Part shown: positions 33,463-44,876 of the stretch, in pieces | Numbering within the stretch: the first letter of the stretch is position 1 | How the letters are laid out: each line of letters begins with the position of its first letter | NCBI GenBank assembly: GCA_963930775.1 | Contig: OZ005689.1 | Coordinates: 32,969,235 to 33,033,234 of the forward strand | Origin: Cliona cf. orientalis | Taxonomy: Eukaryota; Porifera; Demospongiae; Clionaida; Clionaidae | Direction of reading: 5' to 3' | Length of the DNA: 64,000 nt | The notes under the pieces: model-generated | What the model was told of the DNA's origin: nothing | Databases searched by the model: none | Seen by the model: the letters and a program-made list of their open reading frames with translations, nothing else | Position numbers and translations under genes: made by a program

Positions 33463-33550
33463 AGTTAGACATTGAAGCCAAGGGATCTACAGGATTTAGA
33501 ATACTGAAGACACTAATCTAAAATCCCAAAGGCGAAGCCTAAGGGTTAAC
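33463..33550. repeat. Half of a hairpin element (g type), right arm missing
   Basis: GTTAGACATTGAAGCCAAGG, ATCTACAGGATTTAGAATAC and the core CCCAAAGGCGAAGCCTAAGG match the left arm and core of 41933-42063; the complementary arm is absent. The shared tail (CACAGTATTTGT.. reverse) follows at about 33580-33610. Confidence 0.75.
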
Positions 33551-33662
33551 TTTGAATCCTTGTTTCTAACCAATCAAATCACAGTATTTGTGGCAACTAG
33601 AGTCTAATTGTCTGTTATGTATACTTGTACCATGGTTGTAACATTCTGACCAATCGGATTGA

Positions 33663-33725
33663 TTTATAGGTGTCTAAATAAAATAGACACCTCCTAGGAG
33701 GTGTCTATCTAGATAGACACCTACC
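33663..33725. repeat. Palindrome GGTGTCTA/TAGACACC
   Basis: AGACACCTCC|TAGGAGGTGTCT and a second TAGACACCTA nearby form a compact multi-stem palindrome. Confidence 0.7.
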
Positions 33726-33729
33726 TCTG

Positions 33730-34630
33730 AGGCTATGAAATTTTACATGATCATGCCCGCTAGGGTAGTTACAGCATCTTTTGTTGGTGAAAGAGATAAA
33801 GTACAGAGCTCTAGTGCTATGCAGAGTATTGTAAGTGCATGCTTTTTTTAAGGGTTGTTTCATAGTTCATTGATTTACTGTACAATGCCGCAGTTACATC
33901 CCCGCCATGCTAGCATTGAGCAAATAATAATTTTATACTACATTTCTGTATGACGACCATTACCAACTGCTGAATTCCACGTGGCACATGATCTCTGCAT
34001 TTTCTCCAGCCGTTTGATGGGCAAACCTTGAGAAAAGGACAAAGTAAGGAATAATATGGCTAGTTTGCTAGCTGTAGCTACTATTTTATTGGCTTAGGGG
34101 CTCTATTTTATATCAGAGAAGGCATCTCAGGCCTTCTTAGTGGGGAGAGGAAAGAAGGCTTGGTATCCACTGCATGCACATGCATCAACCCCATAAAAAT
34201 GTCCATAAAAGTGTCCGTACACTAATCCTTACCACGTGCTGACAAGTAAAACATACATGTACATTTATATCAGGATGACCTCCTGACCTTTGCACTAGCA
34301 CTCGCGCTAAATACACGCCCACGCTGTTTAGAGGCCTTCATCAATCAATGTGACAACATCTCTCGAGCTATCTTAAAATCTTGCTCGAGAATCCAACTGT
34401 CCAAGCCTGCCATTTCTAGGTATGTTCAGCATGAGAATTAAGATCAAAGGGCAAGAATAGTCGGAAGTATCTATATGTAATTGGATTATTCAAAATCTTA
34501 AGAATAACGGAGCATATGCATGCAGTGGACACCAGGCCTTGTCTCCCCCTCACCCCAATCAGAAGGCCTGGGGACGAAGCTAAGAATTGGCTTGGTTCTG
34601 TTAGCACTGCTGTTCTCGACCATACATGTA
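33730..34630. other. No gene; CCAGGCC snap-back
   Basis: CCAGGCCTTGTC..GAAGGCCTGGGGACGA at 34530-34575 belongs to the snap-back family at 3.7 kb. Sequence near 33940-34000 shares TGACGACCATTACC and CCACGTGG with 36140 and 37845. Confidence 0.5.
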
Positions 34631-34632
34631 GA

Positions 34633-34854
34633 CCGTATTTCTTCTAAGAATTCCGCATGGAAATAGAAATATTATTTGCTTTAGTTTCGCCAAATTTTTA
34701 GAGGTTAATATTCAACATTCTGTCTGCGTGCGCATTCTATTCCTGTTCATAGCGTATAAGCATGATAACCTTTGCTGAAATAAGAGACTATTTTCAATCA
34801 TTTGGTATAGGATGCCGAATAATTAGAAGGGCCGAATTTGTAGAAGAAATAAGG
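34633..34854. mobile_element. TA-type MITE with CCGTATTTCTTCTA terminus
   Basis: Left CCGTATTTCTTCTAAGAATT and right (reverse) CCTTATTTCTTCTACAAATT form the inverted repeat; right flank is TA, left flank GA. 222 bp. Confidence 0.7.
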
Positions 34855-34989
34855 TATTCAAAAAGCAGTAATCTAAACAAGTGTATGTTTAATGTCACAA
34901 TCATGGGATAATGTGGCTAGCATATATAATCATTTATTAACAGGATATGCATAGAGATATAGTTCATGCACAAACAGTGTCCTGCCTTG

Positions 34990-35490
34990 GTAGGATTGCC
35001 CATTAGAACCGTGCGCATGCGCAGATGGAAGCGGTTGCAGAGGCCACACCCCTCATAGCAAGCAGTTCCAACTAAGCGTGCAATGGTGACGTTCTCGCTC
35101 TGCTTGAACGTTGCTACCGGACTACTGACAGATATGACAAAGAACAGACCTCGCCTCTTGCTTTACTCGAGGCCCAATGGCTAGCGCCAGCGCCTGCTTA
35201 GCAGGCTTTTCGAAACACACGGCGCTTTCGCGCCAATCATTCAACAATGCGTCTCTAGCTGTAGCTATGGCCCGAGGCATCAAGGCCACTCTTCTTTGTG
35301 CACACAGCCCCACAGTTCTGACCAATCCTGAGCTTTGTAGTATGGACTTTCTCTCCGCTCGCGCCGCGCGTTCATAGCAACCGGGCGCATCCAAGACGCG
35401 TATCCATGCCCTCATGTAATGACATAGACTATATACAAATGTAAGAAAAATGACCGTCTGAAAAATATTTTTCATTGTATATACATGTAT
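34990..35490. repeat. Dispersed element, copy 2 of 14095-14650
   Basis: Same order of landmarks as copy 1 (GCGCATGCGCAGA, GGCCACACCCCTCA, GACGTTCTCGCTC, GTTCTGACCAATC, CTGAAAAATATTTTTC). Confidence 0.6.
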
Positions 35491-36050
35491 ATAATAAAAG
35501 TGCTCATTAACTGTGGGAATGCTCCCCCAGGAAAATTTTAATTTTTTCAACCTCTAAGACTGTTTCTGGTGGCTTCTGAGACCCGGCTTCAGTGATATCC
35601 ATTGGGTCCCCTCTACTTTACCACACCCCTTTCTTCTATTTTTCGTATAAGAATCTTATCTCATCATTTAAGTCGTTTTGTGTTTCCGGTTCTGCTCAGT
35701 AAAGCTGATAAAAGCCTTTGGGTCAAAACGTTCTGTGTTTTGTTGTTGAATTTATGTTACAAGAAGTTGAATAAACATACACACGTAGCTACGAGTCTCT
35801 ACAACATAATCAATTATCTGAATTGATGAGTGTAGTTTGAAATTGTGCCCTTGTACTTCTACTGATTTGCAAGTACATTGTACTGCTGTGACAGTCCTAT
35901 TTTCCACCTTTTCTGCAGCTCGAGCAGTTCCTTCTCTCACTCAGCTACCCTAAGAAATCACAAATGGCAAGTCCTGCATAGAAGTAAGTTATATTTGGTG
36001 TATATATGGAAAGTTTTGCTGGATAAAAAATTTGCCAATATCCCCTATGT
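35491..36050. other. No gene; possible ribozyme-like remnant
   Basis: AGCTGATAAAAGCCTTTGGG followed by TCAAAACGTTC at 35703-35733 resembles a degenerate hammerhead core or Penelope-type tail. Otherwise unassigned. Confidence 0.3.
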
Positions 36051-36051
36051 A

Positions 36052-36763
36052 CTGTAGAATCCGCAATTACCCCCTTTTCTTTTGCATGCAAGCTTTGGGC
36101 AAAAGTGGGAGGGGGCTTATTTGCTCGATTGTGACATTTCCGAGTGACGACCATTACCGACCAAAGAATGCCACGTGGGCGTGCGATCTTTGCACTTTGT
36201 CTGTTTGACTCCAGTTAACTAGAGCTCTGTAGAGCACATACCCCGCGCGCCCTGTAGCCACTATAGCGTAGTATTGCAACACTATGAGGCACACATGTAG
36301 CGATTTCATGACGTGACGACCCTTTCCAACACAGTGCTTGAGCATGCGCAGTCGCATCCGCATACTATTATGCTAAAAGAGTGGGTGTGGTCTATAAACC
36401 ACAGGCATGCTGAACAGAAAAAAGCACGATTTGTAGCACTAGTAAGCCTTTTTGAGAAATTCGAAGCACGTGCAAGCAATTTTTTCACCGATATCTACCG
36501 ATTGGTTGTGCTTATAGCACGCACAGATGCCTAGAACTCGAGATCTGGCAATTTTTGTGCTGACGACAACAGACATACAAACCGATTGCTTTACCCCTTG
36601 CGCATGCGTGCGGGGTAATTATGGACTCCAGTATCTACATTATATAGCCAGAGAAGGGAGGCTTGTATGCAAGACAAAACTACCTATGTAGGAACTTGAG
36701 CCAAAAATGTGGGGGGGGGGATTATTTGCAAGGGGCCTGGGGCGTAATTGTAGGATTCTACGA
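36052..36763. mobile_element. CTGTAGAATCC element with a nested GAGCTC element
   Basis: TA|CTGTAGAATCCGCAATTAC on the left, GTAATTGTAGGATTCTACGA|TA on the right. A diverged single copy of this type is near 37750-37880. The GAGCTC element at 36219-36621 sits inside. Confidence 0.65.
36219..36621 (+). mobile_element. GAGCTC element, copy 2
   Basis: AACTAGAGCTCTGTAGAGCA to GCGCATGCGTGCGGGGTAAT. GACTCCAGT occurs directly on both flanks (36207-36215 and 36626-36634), a candidate 9-bp target duplication. The minus strand carries a frame with GKGR..K.L, VLQYYA and RAGYVLYRALV, also present in copy 3. Confidence 0.75.
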
Positions 36764-36891
36764 TAATTGTTACACAGAACAAATATCAGCATGATAAAGT
36801 TTCACCAACAAGAGTAGGTAGCGATAATGGCGAATTTAGTTCTCCTGGCCAAAATTTCAATGTATAAGGGTATACGTGGCATGTACATATA

Positions 36892-37311
36892 TGTGAGCGG
36901 ATTTGAGAAAAGGGCCCACTTCGCGCAAAACGCGAATTTTTGGCACTTTTCAAGCTGTCACCACGCAAAAACTATAAGAGCCTTAGGCTTCTGGCTTGGT
37001 TTTTAAGCAGATCAGGCCTTCTACTAAATATATCCAACGTTAAAGAGTCCGGCTAAGCTCCTGTCCAAAGCACTGAACGCTTGAAGTGAGGCATAAAACG
37101 GCCGATTTCGAACGCGATCGATACGCGCGGGCGCCACGCCCACACCGGATGTGGGTGGGGCGCGAAATTTACAGCGAGTGTTGACTAATGACTGAAGAAT
37201 GTTTGCTTCAAGTCTGAAGCTCATAGCTACTATAGTTCAGAAGTTATGCGCGATTTAAAACGAAATTTCGGAAAATGCGCGAAGTGGGCCCTTTTCTCAA
37301 ATCCGCTCACA
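36892..37311. mobile_element. TA-flanked MITE with ~39-bp terminal repeats
   Basis: TGTGAGCGGATTTGAGAAAA, GGGCCCACTTCGCGC and the exact reverse complement at 37273-37311; flanked by TA. 420 bp, no recognisable protein. Confidence 0.9.
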
Positions 37312-37319
37312 TATACTGC

Positions 37320-38030
37320 TGAAGGTATCACCCATTCTTCTTTCTCCTTTTTGCTGATGCACTAGAATAGGCACTGTGCCCTTTTACCTGAATTGATTGC
37401 AAATGCTTTTATGTAAGTGATTTGCATGAATTTGTCAGGCCAAAACTGGACTACTTTTTAGCATGAATTCAGTAATGACTTGTGTTTACGAACATAATTA
37501 ACATAAACGTGGTAGCTAGTTATATTGTATACTGCTGTCAGATCAATTATTGAGCAACAGGTAGCTATAGACTAAGCCTCTCTCGTAGCTACAGCCAATT
37601 GTCTCTTAGTATCCTGATTTTGGGCCTTCACTTGGAGAGAATATTGAACATGCTACATACGTGCGCAATCAAAATCAAGAAACCCATCTAGAAACGGCCA
37701 CCAGGAATAAAGACCAGAGGTCTTTGATACAGATACGCCGCTTATTGAATTACTGTAGAATCCCACGATTACCTTTGTGAATGCTAGCATTGGGCTAAAG
37801 TGGGGAGGGGACTTATTCGCAGGATCCTCATATTTCCGAGTGACGACCATCACTGACCGTCAAACACCACGTAGGTGCCCATTACTACCACATGTTTAGC
37901 ATTGAATTAAGTTTTAACCCTTTGTAGTTCATTGGTATTTGAATCAGGCTTTAGGCTTGCTTAAGTGTGTGTCTGTAATTAACCCTTGGTGCATGTGCAA
38001 GGGATATGGCAGTGTTCTATGTATAGCTGG
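37320..38030. other. No gene recognised
   Basis: 37745-37880 is a diverged relative of the 36052 element's left part (CTGTAGAATCCCACGATTAC, TTTCCGAGTGACGACCAT). Otherwise nothing. Confidence 0.5.
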
Positions 38031-38163
38031 CATAGCTAACAATATTCATTTCTAATACCTTGTAGTAGCATCTTTAGACCAGATCTGAAGGCTTGTATAA
38101 TTCTGCAAACACTAGTAAAATCTGTCCATTGGGGTGATTTGCTTATGGTGACCACTTCAAAAC

Positions 38164-38352
38164 AGGAGGGAGAGAGAAAGAGGGGAAGAGAGAGGGAAAG
38201 GAAGGTATAGGGAGGGGGAGAGGAAGAGGGGCTCTCTCCCCCCCCCCCCCTCCCTCCCTCCCTCCCTCTCTCTCTCTCCCTTCCTCCCTCTCTCTCTCTC
38301 TCCCTCTCCCTCCCTCTTCCTCTCCCTAGAGAGAGAGAGAGAGAGAGAGAGA
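38164..38352. repeat. GA/CT-rich low-complexity tract
   Basis: Purine-rich then pyrimidine-rich then (GA)n, giving spurious Arg-Glu and Leu-Ser frames. Confidence 0.95.
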
Positions 38353-39107
38353 GCACGCTTGGGTGAGTACATGTATGCAGGTACTACATAATATACCTTA
38401 GATAATTTTTAACAAGCTCTAACTGCAGTTAGAGTGGGTGGAAATCTTCTAAGGTACTTGGTATTGTTACTATGGTATACCAGTGTTCCACCATACAGGC
38501 ACTGTACACTGATTAAATTTCTGTGGGCTAGGTATATGTAGCTCTGTTTTTTAGTTTTTGGTCATGACTTCACTATGGATGCTCTACTGGAGAATTGTCT
38601 TAGTGACATTAGCATAGTAACATTATACCAAATGTGTATAGTAGCTACTTACATACAGCAACTGCAGGCTACACCATAATAATATTATTGTAGTTCAAGT
38701 TGCTTATAGCTAAAACCACTGCTAGATCATTATCTCTCCCTCTCCTATGTTTATCTGACATTGGAACTATAAACTAGTATAACTGGCTACCATAACCTTA
38801 ACTGTTGCATATAAAACATCCCTCTCTCATTTCAGTTTTAATGTAGTTCGCTTCAGGGTTCCATAACAGAAAAGAAATCCCTCTATTTTTCCTGTACCCT
38901 TCTCAGTTTGAAGCTGTACACAGGCACAGTGGGTAGCTAGCAATATTATTCACTTTTAACACCTTGTAGTTGCTGGAGTATCCTTTGGACTGAGCTATCA
39001 GATCCAAGACTTGACCCAAAGTTGTGCAACTCCACAAATATTAGTAAATTAGTCTGTCCACTGTTAGTGTGGCCACTTCAAAGTTAGAAAAAGGGAAGGA
39101 GAAAGAG

Positions 39108-39214
<107 letters not shown>

Positions 39215-39514
39215 TTTAACAACTTAAGCTCTAACTGCAGTTAGATCATAGCTGTAATGAATACTGCAATTTGATTGGCTACTGACAGGTATCTATATCT
39301 CATAGTCACCTACAAGCTTCTCATAGTCACCGGCAATACAAAACTATACGATCTACACTTGTTAGACACTGTTTAGCTGTAACAAATACTGCAATTTGAT
39401 TGGCTACTGACAGGTATCTATATTTCATAGTCACCTACAAGCTTCTCATAGTCACCTACAAGATTTTCATAGTCACCTACAAGTTTTGCCCTCTGGCTCT
39501 AGCAATACATAATA

Positions 39515-39650
39515 GTTAGACACTGTTTAGGAGGCTTCTACGTGATTTAGAAGACCAAAGGGCTCTGTGTAGAATCCCGAGCGAAGCGAGGGTTCTATTG
39601 ATCCCTGAGGTCTTCTAAATCACGTAGAAACCGACTAAGCAGTGTCTAAC
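39515..39650. repeat. Hairpin element a1
   Basis: GTTAGACACTGTTTAG..CTTCTACGTGATTTAGAAGA pairs with TCTTCTAAATCACGTAGAAA..CTAAGCAGTGTCTAAC; core CCCGAGCGAAGCGAGGG. Left outside TAATA, the complement of the TAACTATTA side. Confidence 0.9.
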
Positions 39651-40755
39651 ATGTTTAGATCCTAGCAACAATGCCCAAAAGCTAGACACATAAACTGCTG
39701 CCTAGCAACAACCCTAACCATAGGCAAGAAAATTTACATGATTTTCTACAGAGCTTTACATGATTTTCTACAGAGCTTACTTGATTTTCTATGAAGGATA
39801 GATACTTCAGTTTAACCAATCAGATCACAGTATTTGTTACAAGTAGGATCTAATTTTCGCTATTTTTTGTGGATAAGCCACTATCGGCTGAAGGTACATG
39901 TACATGTACATGTAGATCCACGAAATAATGTCATTATTGTGTGCATGTTTGAACTGGGATGACTTCGCAGACTGGCCTGGCCTTCCAGGAAAAATCATAT
40001 GAATGTTCCCCTTTTAACGCAGCCATCAGTTTTTACTGTAAATTTTGCTGCCTACTAAAAATGCTGTAGGATGGCCAGCAGTCTTTTTTGAACCCTTGGC
40101 TACATTGGTATGTACAATTTTCTATATAATAGTTAGACACTGTTTAGGAGGTTTCTAGGTGATTTTCAGTCAATTTTAAACTATGTCAGACCATTATCAA
40201 CTTAAGCTGACATAATGTCCTGTCAAATTAACTCTCACCTGATTGTATACATGCCTGCATTGCACTATACTGGACTCTAGTACAGTCAGCTCATTATATG
40301 TATATGGCATGCAGACTATTGCCATGTGTACAGTATTTGTGAGGCTTTAAGGCACCTGATTGTATGCATGCAGACTACTGCCAAGTGTACAGTATTTATG
40401 AGGTTTGATTGTATGCATGCACTCTAACTGTTGACTTTTTCCATTTGTACAGTACTGCGGTAGTATTAATATTTTAGAATATAGTTGTAACAAATACTGT
40501 GATCTGATTGGACACTCAGAGGTCTCTATTTCTCATAGAGACCTACAAGTTCTCTTCTAGCCCTTGCTATGTGGTTACTAAGGTATACAAGGTACTGTAT
40601 ATGTGATACAGTCCCTCCTTGTAGGGCTCATGTCCATTTGTTGTATACTCACGACTCATTCCCATATTTTGCCCAAGGGTAAAATGCAGTCATTCCTATA
40701 GAAATAAGGTTGAAATGCCCTCATGTTTTTGGCAGAAGGGAAATACAACAAGTCA

Positions 40756-40887
40756 GTTATTACCCAAGAAATGGTGCAACATGGGTTAGTTGCCCTCGGG
40801 CTGATGTTTCACTTGGGCTACGCCCTCATGACAACATCCAGCACTTGTGCAACATAACCCATGTTGCACCATTTCTTGGGTAATAAC
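40756..40887. repeat. Hairpin element d1
   Basis: GTTATTACCCAAGAAATGGT, GCAACATGGGTTA pair with their complements ending in TAAC at 40887; interior CCCTCGGGCTGATG..GGGCTACGCCCTCATG. Right flank TATTA. Confidence 0.9.
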
Positions 40888-41003
40888 TATTACATGTTTA
40901 CTATTATACAGTTCCTGAGGGCCAGGGCAAACATTCATACAGTTCTTGGGGGCAAAAAACATGTTTATTGTATCCATGGAAACAATGGGCTAGAAAATAC
41001 GTA

Positions 41004-41117
41004 GTTATTGACCAATCCCTCGCTTTGTATGCAGTATAGAAGCACTCATCCCTCGGGCTTTGCCCTCGGGATTTGTGCTTCTATACTGCATACAAACCTC
41101 GGGAGTTGGTCAATAAC
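41004..41117. repeat. Hairpin element c1
   Basis: GTTATTGACCAATCCCTCG.., TATGCAGTATAGAAGCAC pair with the complement ending TTGGTCAATAAC; core CCCTCGGGCTTTGCCCTCGG. Right flank TATTA. Confidence 0.9.
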
Positions 41118-41287
41118 TATTACTTAGATCATAGCTGTAACAAATACTGCAATTTGATTGGCTACTGACAGGTATCTATATTTCATAGTCACCTACAAGC
41201 TTCTCATAGTCACCTACAAGATTTTCATAGTCACCTACAAGTTTTGCCCTCTGGCTCTAGCAATACAAAACTATATGATCTAAACTT

Positions 41288-41424
41288 GTTAGACACTGTT
41301 TAGTCGGTTTCTATGTGATTTAGAAGACCTCAGGGCTCTCATAGAACCCTCGCTTCGCTCGGGATTCTATATAGAGTCCTTCGGTCTTATAAATCACATA
41401 GAAACTTCCTCAACAGTATCTAAC
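41288..41424. repeat. Hairpin element a2
   Basis: Same family as a1 in opposite orientation; core CCCTCGCTTCGCTCGGG. Tail GATCATAGCTGTAACAAATA (41130) precedes it; right flank TAATA. Confidence 0.9.
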
Positions 41425-41701
41425 TAATATTTACAATATAGTTGTAACAAATACTGTGATGTGATTGGACACTCAGAGGTCTCTATTTCTCATAGAGACC
41501 TACAAGTTTTCATAGAGACCTACAAGTTCTCTTCTAGCCCGTTGCTATGTGTATACAAGGTACTGTATATGTGATACAGTCCCTCCTTGTAGAGCTCATG
41601 TCCATATGTTTAGTTCCTGAGGGCCAGGGCAAACATTCATACAGTTCTTGGGGGCTAAAAACATGTTTATTGTATCCATGGAAACAATGGGCTAGAAAAT
41701 A

Positions 41702-41815
41702 GTTATTGACCAATCCCTCGCTTTGTATGCAGTATAGAAGCACTCATCCCTCGGGCTTTGCCCTCGGGATTTGTGCTTCTATACTGCATTCAAACCTCGG
41801 GAGTTGGTCAATAAC
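41702..41815. repeat. Hairpin element c2
   Basis: Near-identical to c1, including about 120 bp of left flank, so probably copied by segmental duplication rather than transposition. Confidence 0.9.
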
Positions 41816-41932
41816 TATTACTTAGAATATAGTTGTAACAAATACTGTGATCTGATTGGACACTCAGAGGTCCCTATTTCTCATAGAGACCTACAAGCTT
41901 TCATAGAGACCTACAAATATAAGTTAGACACT

Positions 41933-42063
41933 GAAGCCAAGGGATCTACAGGATTTAGAATACTGAAGACACTGATATAAAATCCCGAAGGCGAAGCCTG
42001 AGGGTTTTATAAGTGTCTGAAGTATTCTAAAGACTGTAGATCCCATTGGCTGAAGTGTCTAAC
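41933..42063. repeat. Hairpin element g
   Basis: GTTAGACACTGAAGCCAAGG, GATCTACAG.., AGAATACTGAAGACACT pair with the complement ending GGCTGAAGTGTCTAAC; core CCCGAAGGCGAAGCCTGAGG. Confidence 0.9.
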
Positions 42064-42262
42064 TTATTTAGGCTCTAGCATGAGGTTGCTAAGTAACATG
42101 ATGCAAGTTGTTGCCCTAGGTATCAAAAACTGGGTTTCTAAGTTATAAGTATTCTAAGTTGTAAGCTTTCTAAGTTGTAGGCTTACTAAGTGACTTAGAT
42201 ACTTGATTCCAACCAATCAAATGACAGAATTTGTTACAACTAGAGTCTAAGTTCTCATAGAG

Positions 42263-42780
42263 ACCTACAAGTTTCATAGAGACCTACAAGTATAGCCAAG
42301 GGCAAAGAAAGATGCACAGTGCAACAGTAGCCTTGTCCTCAGGTCAACTACCACGGTTACAGTTGCTATATTCTAAATCAGTTAGAGACCTCGTCCAATG
42401 GTCTCTACGCTTTTAAGAGACCCTCAGGCCCTTAGTAGCACCCTCGCTTCGCTCGGGATGCTACAGCCTCGGGCCTTCGGGTCTCTTAAAATGCGTAGAG
42501 ACCTTGGACTCGGTCTCTAACTATTATATAGAGACCTACAAGTTTCATAGAGACCTACAAGTATAGCCAAGGACAAAGAAGGATGCACATTACAACAGTA
42601 GCCTAGTCCTCAGGTCAATTACCATGGTTACAGTTGCTATATTCTAAATCAGTTAGAGACCTCGTCCAATGGTCTCTACACTTTTAAGAGACCCTCAGGA
42701 TGCTACAGCCTCGGGCCTTCGGGTCTCTTAAAATGCGTAGAGACCTTGGACTCGGTCTCTAACTATTATATAGAAAGAGA
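42263..42780. repeat. Tandem duplication (~265 bp) carrying hairpins b1 and b2
   Basis: CATAGAGACCTACAAGT, AGCCAAGG, ATGCACA, CAACAGTAGCC, CCTCAGGTCAA and a hairpin repeat twice. b1 = 42381-42521, b2 = 42652-42763: GTTAGAGACCTCGTCCAATG pairs with its complement ending GGTCTCTAAC; b1 core CCCTCGCTTCGCTCGGGATG, b2 lacks part of it. Right flank TATTA in both. Confidence 0.9.
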
Positions 42781-42949
42781 AGTTCTGAAGAGACAGACGC
42801 TGGTACTTCCAGCACTAGTGAGGACTTTGATAAGCCACCCTGGAAAAAGTGACTGTCAGTTAGTCTGATCATTTATTGTGGATGTCAGTCCATTCTTGAT
42901 ATAGAAGGACATTGCACTTTCAAAAATTATTTGGAGCACTGGAAGGTCT

Positions 42950-43210
42950 CTATGTAAAATCCGGAGGGAAGTGAGGGTTCTACTGAGCCCTGAGGTCTGC
43001 TAAATCACATAGAAACCAACTAAACAGTGTCTAACGTGTTTAGATCCTAGCAACAATGCCCAAAAGCTAGACACAAACTGCTGCCTAGCAATAACCCTAA
43101 CCATAGGCAAGAAAATTTACATGATTTTCTACAGAGCTTACATGATTTTCTATGAAGGATAGATACTTCAGTTTAACCAATCAGATCACAGTATTTGTTA
43201 TAAGTAGGAT
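42950..43210. repeat. Hairpin element a, one arm, with shared tail
   Basis: Core-like CCGGAGGGAAGTGAGGG, right arm CTAAATCACATAGAAACCAA, AACAGTGTCTAAC, then the tail ending AACCAATCAGATCACAGTAT, TTGTTATAAGTAGGATCTAA. The left arm is missing. Confidence 0.75.
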
Positions 43211-43605
43211 CTAAGTTTTGCTTCTCCCTCTCTCTCTCTCCACACCACTTTTTCCTATTTTTCTTCTCCTGTCTTGGTCTCAGACTTGAAGCGTAATTCA
43301 CTTGAGGCCCTACTCTAAAACATCCCTCTCTCCTTTCAGTTTTAATGTAGTTCCCTTCAGGGCTCCACTCGCTAAAGGTAAATCTAATCGTGGTATACCA
43401 CTTTGCACGTGGTAGATCTAACTAGACATAGACATCGCTACTCTGGCACGGCCGACTCTCACCCATCCTTCTGATAGATCTCTTACCTTTCTCCGCTTGC
43501 TGAAGACCTTCCAGCTCCAACACTTGAGCCTTTCTTGGACCGATCGCATTCTGCTACCGCGAACTACAACCGTTGATTGAAAAGTGGCTGCCAGATATCA
43601 ATCTA

Positions 43606-44535
43606 GGGTGGTACTAAAAGTAGGAACGGGGAAATGAGAAACGAGAAATTGGAAATGGAAATGGTCGTTGTTGTTGCTAGTTGACAATACCGATGTGGAT
43701 GCCAGGTCTATCTATGGTGTATCAAAAGATTGGTTGTAACTTTATTTGCCAAAATTTATATAGATAGATCTCTTGTAGTTACTATAAAATTTAATAGGGA
43801 TGCTTGTGCTTGTGTATTCCCCAGTTTCAGTCACATAAGACAATTCTGACACTTACAATTGATGCTATATCAGTGGTGTAGTCAGGGTATGGCAGAGTGT
43901 GGCTCTCACCACACCAATCTTCACAAGATTATGGATAAGCTTAACTTTCTCCTGAGCTTAAGTTATGTGTGAACAATGCTGAGTATCAGCTCCTAAATCT
44001 TGGCTGTATACAAAATCAAGCATCGCCCCCCCCTCCCCCAATTTTCCAACACACTTTCGCCACACCACTGTTCATGGGCTAGCTACGCCCCTGATTACAC
44101 GCACAATGGCATACAGTTAAATAGTCGGTTTCTTATATCTACTTACACACACTTTACACGTATGGATCAGAAAATGTTCCCCCCCCCAAACTGTCCTTTT
44201 GAATCATGTGAATCACTGATCTAAAATTGAAGGTGTGTACCTGGTCCTTCAGTGATACTAGGAACGGCCCAGACTGAGTCTGAGACTCTGTGATGTAGTT
44301 ACACACCAAGACCAAACCTGAACAGACACACAAGAGCAGGAATCAAATATGTGCTGAATGTGCACACTTTAGCAGCGTCCATTGCTATGAACTAGTCTGT
44401 TATATACCTGCATGAGCTATAGGAATTTGCATGCAACTGGAAACATCTAGTGACGACCATTTCCATTTCCGTTTCCATTTCCTCATTTCCAATTTCTCGT
44501 TTCTCATTTCCTCGTTCCTACTTTTAGTACAACCC
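43606..44535. mobile_element. Mutator-like non-autonomous element, 930 bp, 9-bp target duplication
   Basis: Ends GGGTGGTACTAAAAGTAGGA and (reverse) GGGTTGTACTAAAAGTAGGA, with arms of about 65 bp continuing through GAGAAACGAGAAATTGGAAA. ATCAATCTA is duplicated exactly at 43597-43605 and 44536-44544. A 9-bp duplication with G-starting termini fits Mutator-like elements. No transposase inside. Confidence 0.9.
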
Positions 44536-44739
44536 ATCAATCTAATGGGCGCAGTTACATCACGTGTGACACTAATTTACTGAAAATACCCCTTATATCG
44601 TGGCGCAATGCCTTTAAGCTACATACTTATAGTCAAGACCACTGCCAGATCATTGTATCTCTCCCTCTCCTATATGAATGTTCCCTTTTTAACGCAGCCA
44701 TCAGTTTTTACTGTAAATTTTGCTGCCTACTATATATTA

Positions 44740-44876
44740 GTTAGACACTGTTTAGGAGGTTTCTATGTGATTTGGAAAACCGAAGGACTCTATATAGAAT
44801 CCCGAGCGAAGCGAGGGTTCTATGAGAGCCCTGAGGTCTTCTAAATCATATAGAAATCGACTAAATAGTGTCTAAC
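44740..44876. repeat. Hairpin element a3
   Basis: GTTAGACACTGTTTAGGAGG..GTGTCTAAC with core CCCGAGCGAAGCGAGGG; left outside TATTA-like (TATATTA), right side runs into the tail ending GCTATGATCTAA at about 45000. Confidence 0.9.

Noticed and set aside
43340-43590. Conserved 240-bp block (also 45770) as a structured RNA gene
   Set aside because: It lies inside a segmental duplication and I could not find a stable fold or Pol III boxes.
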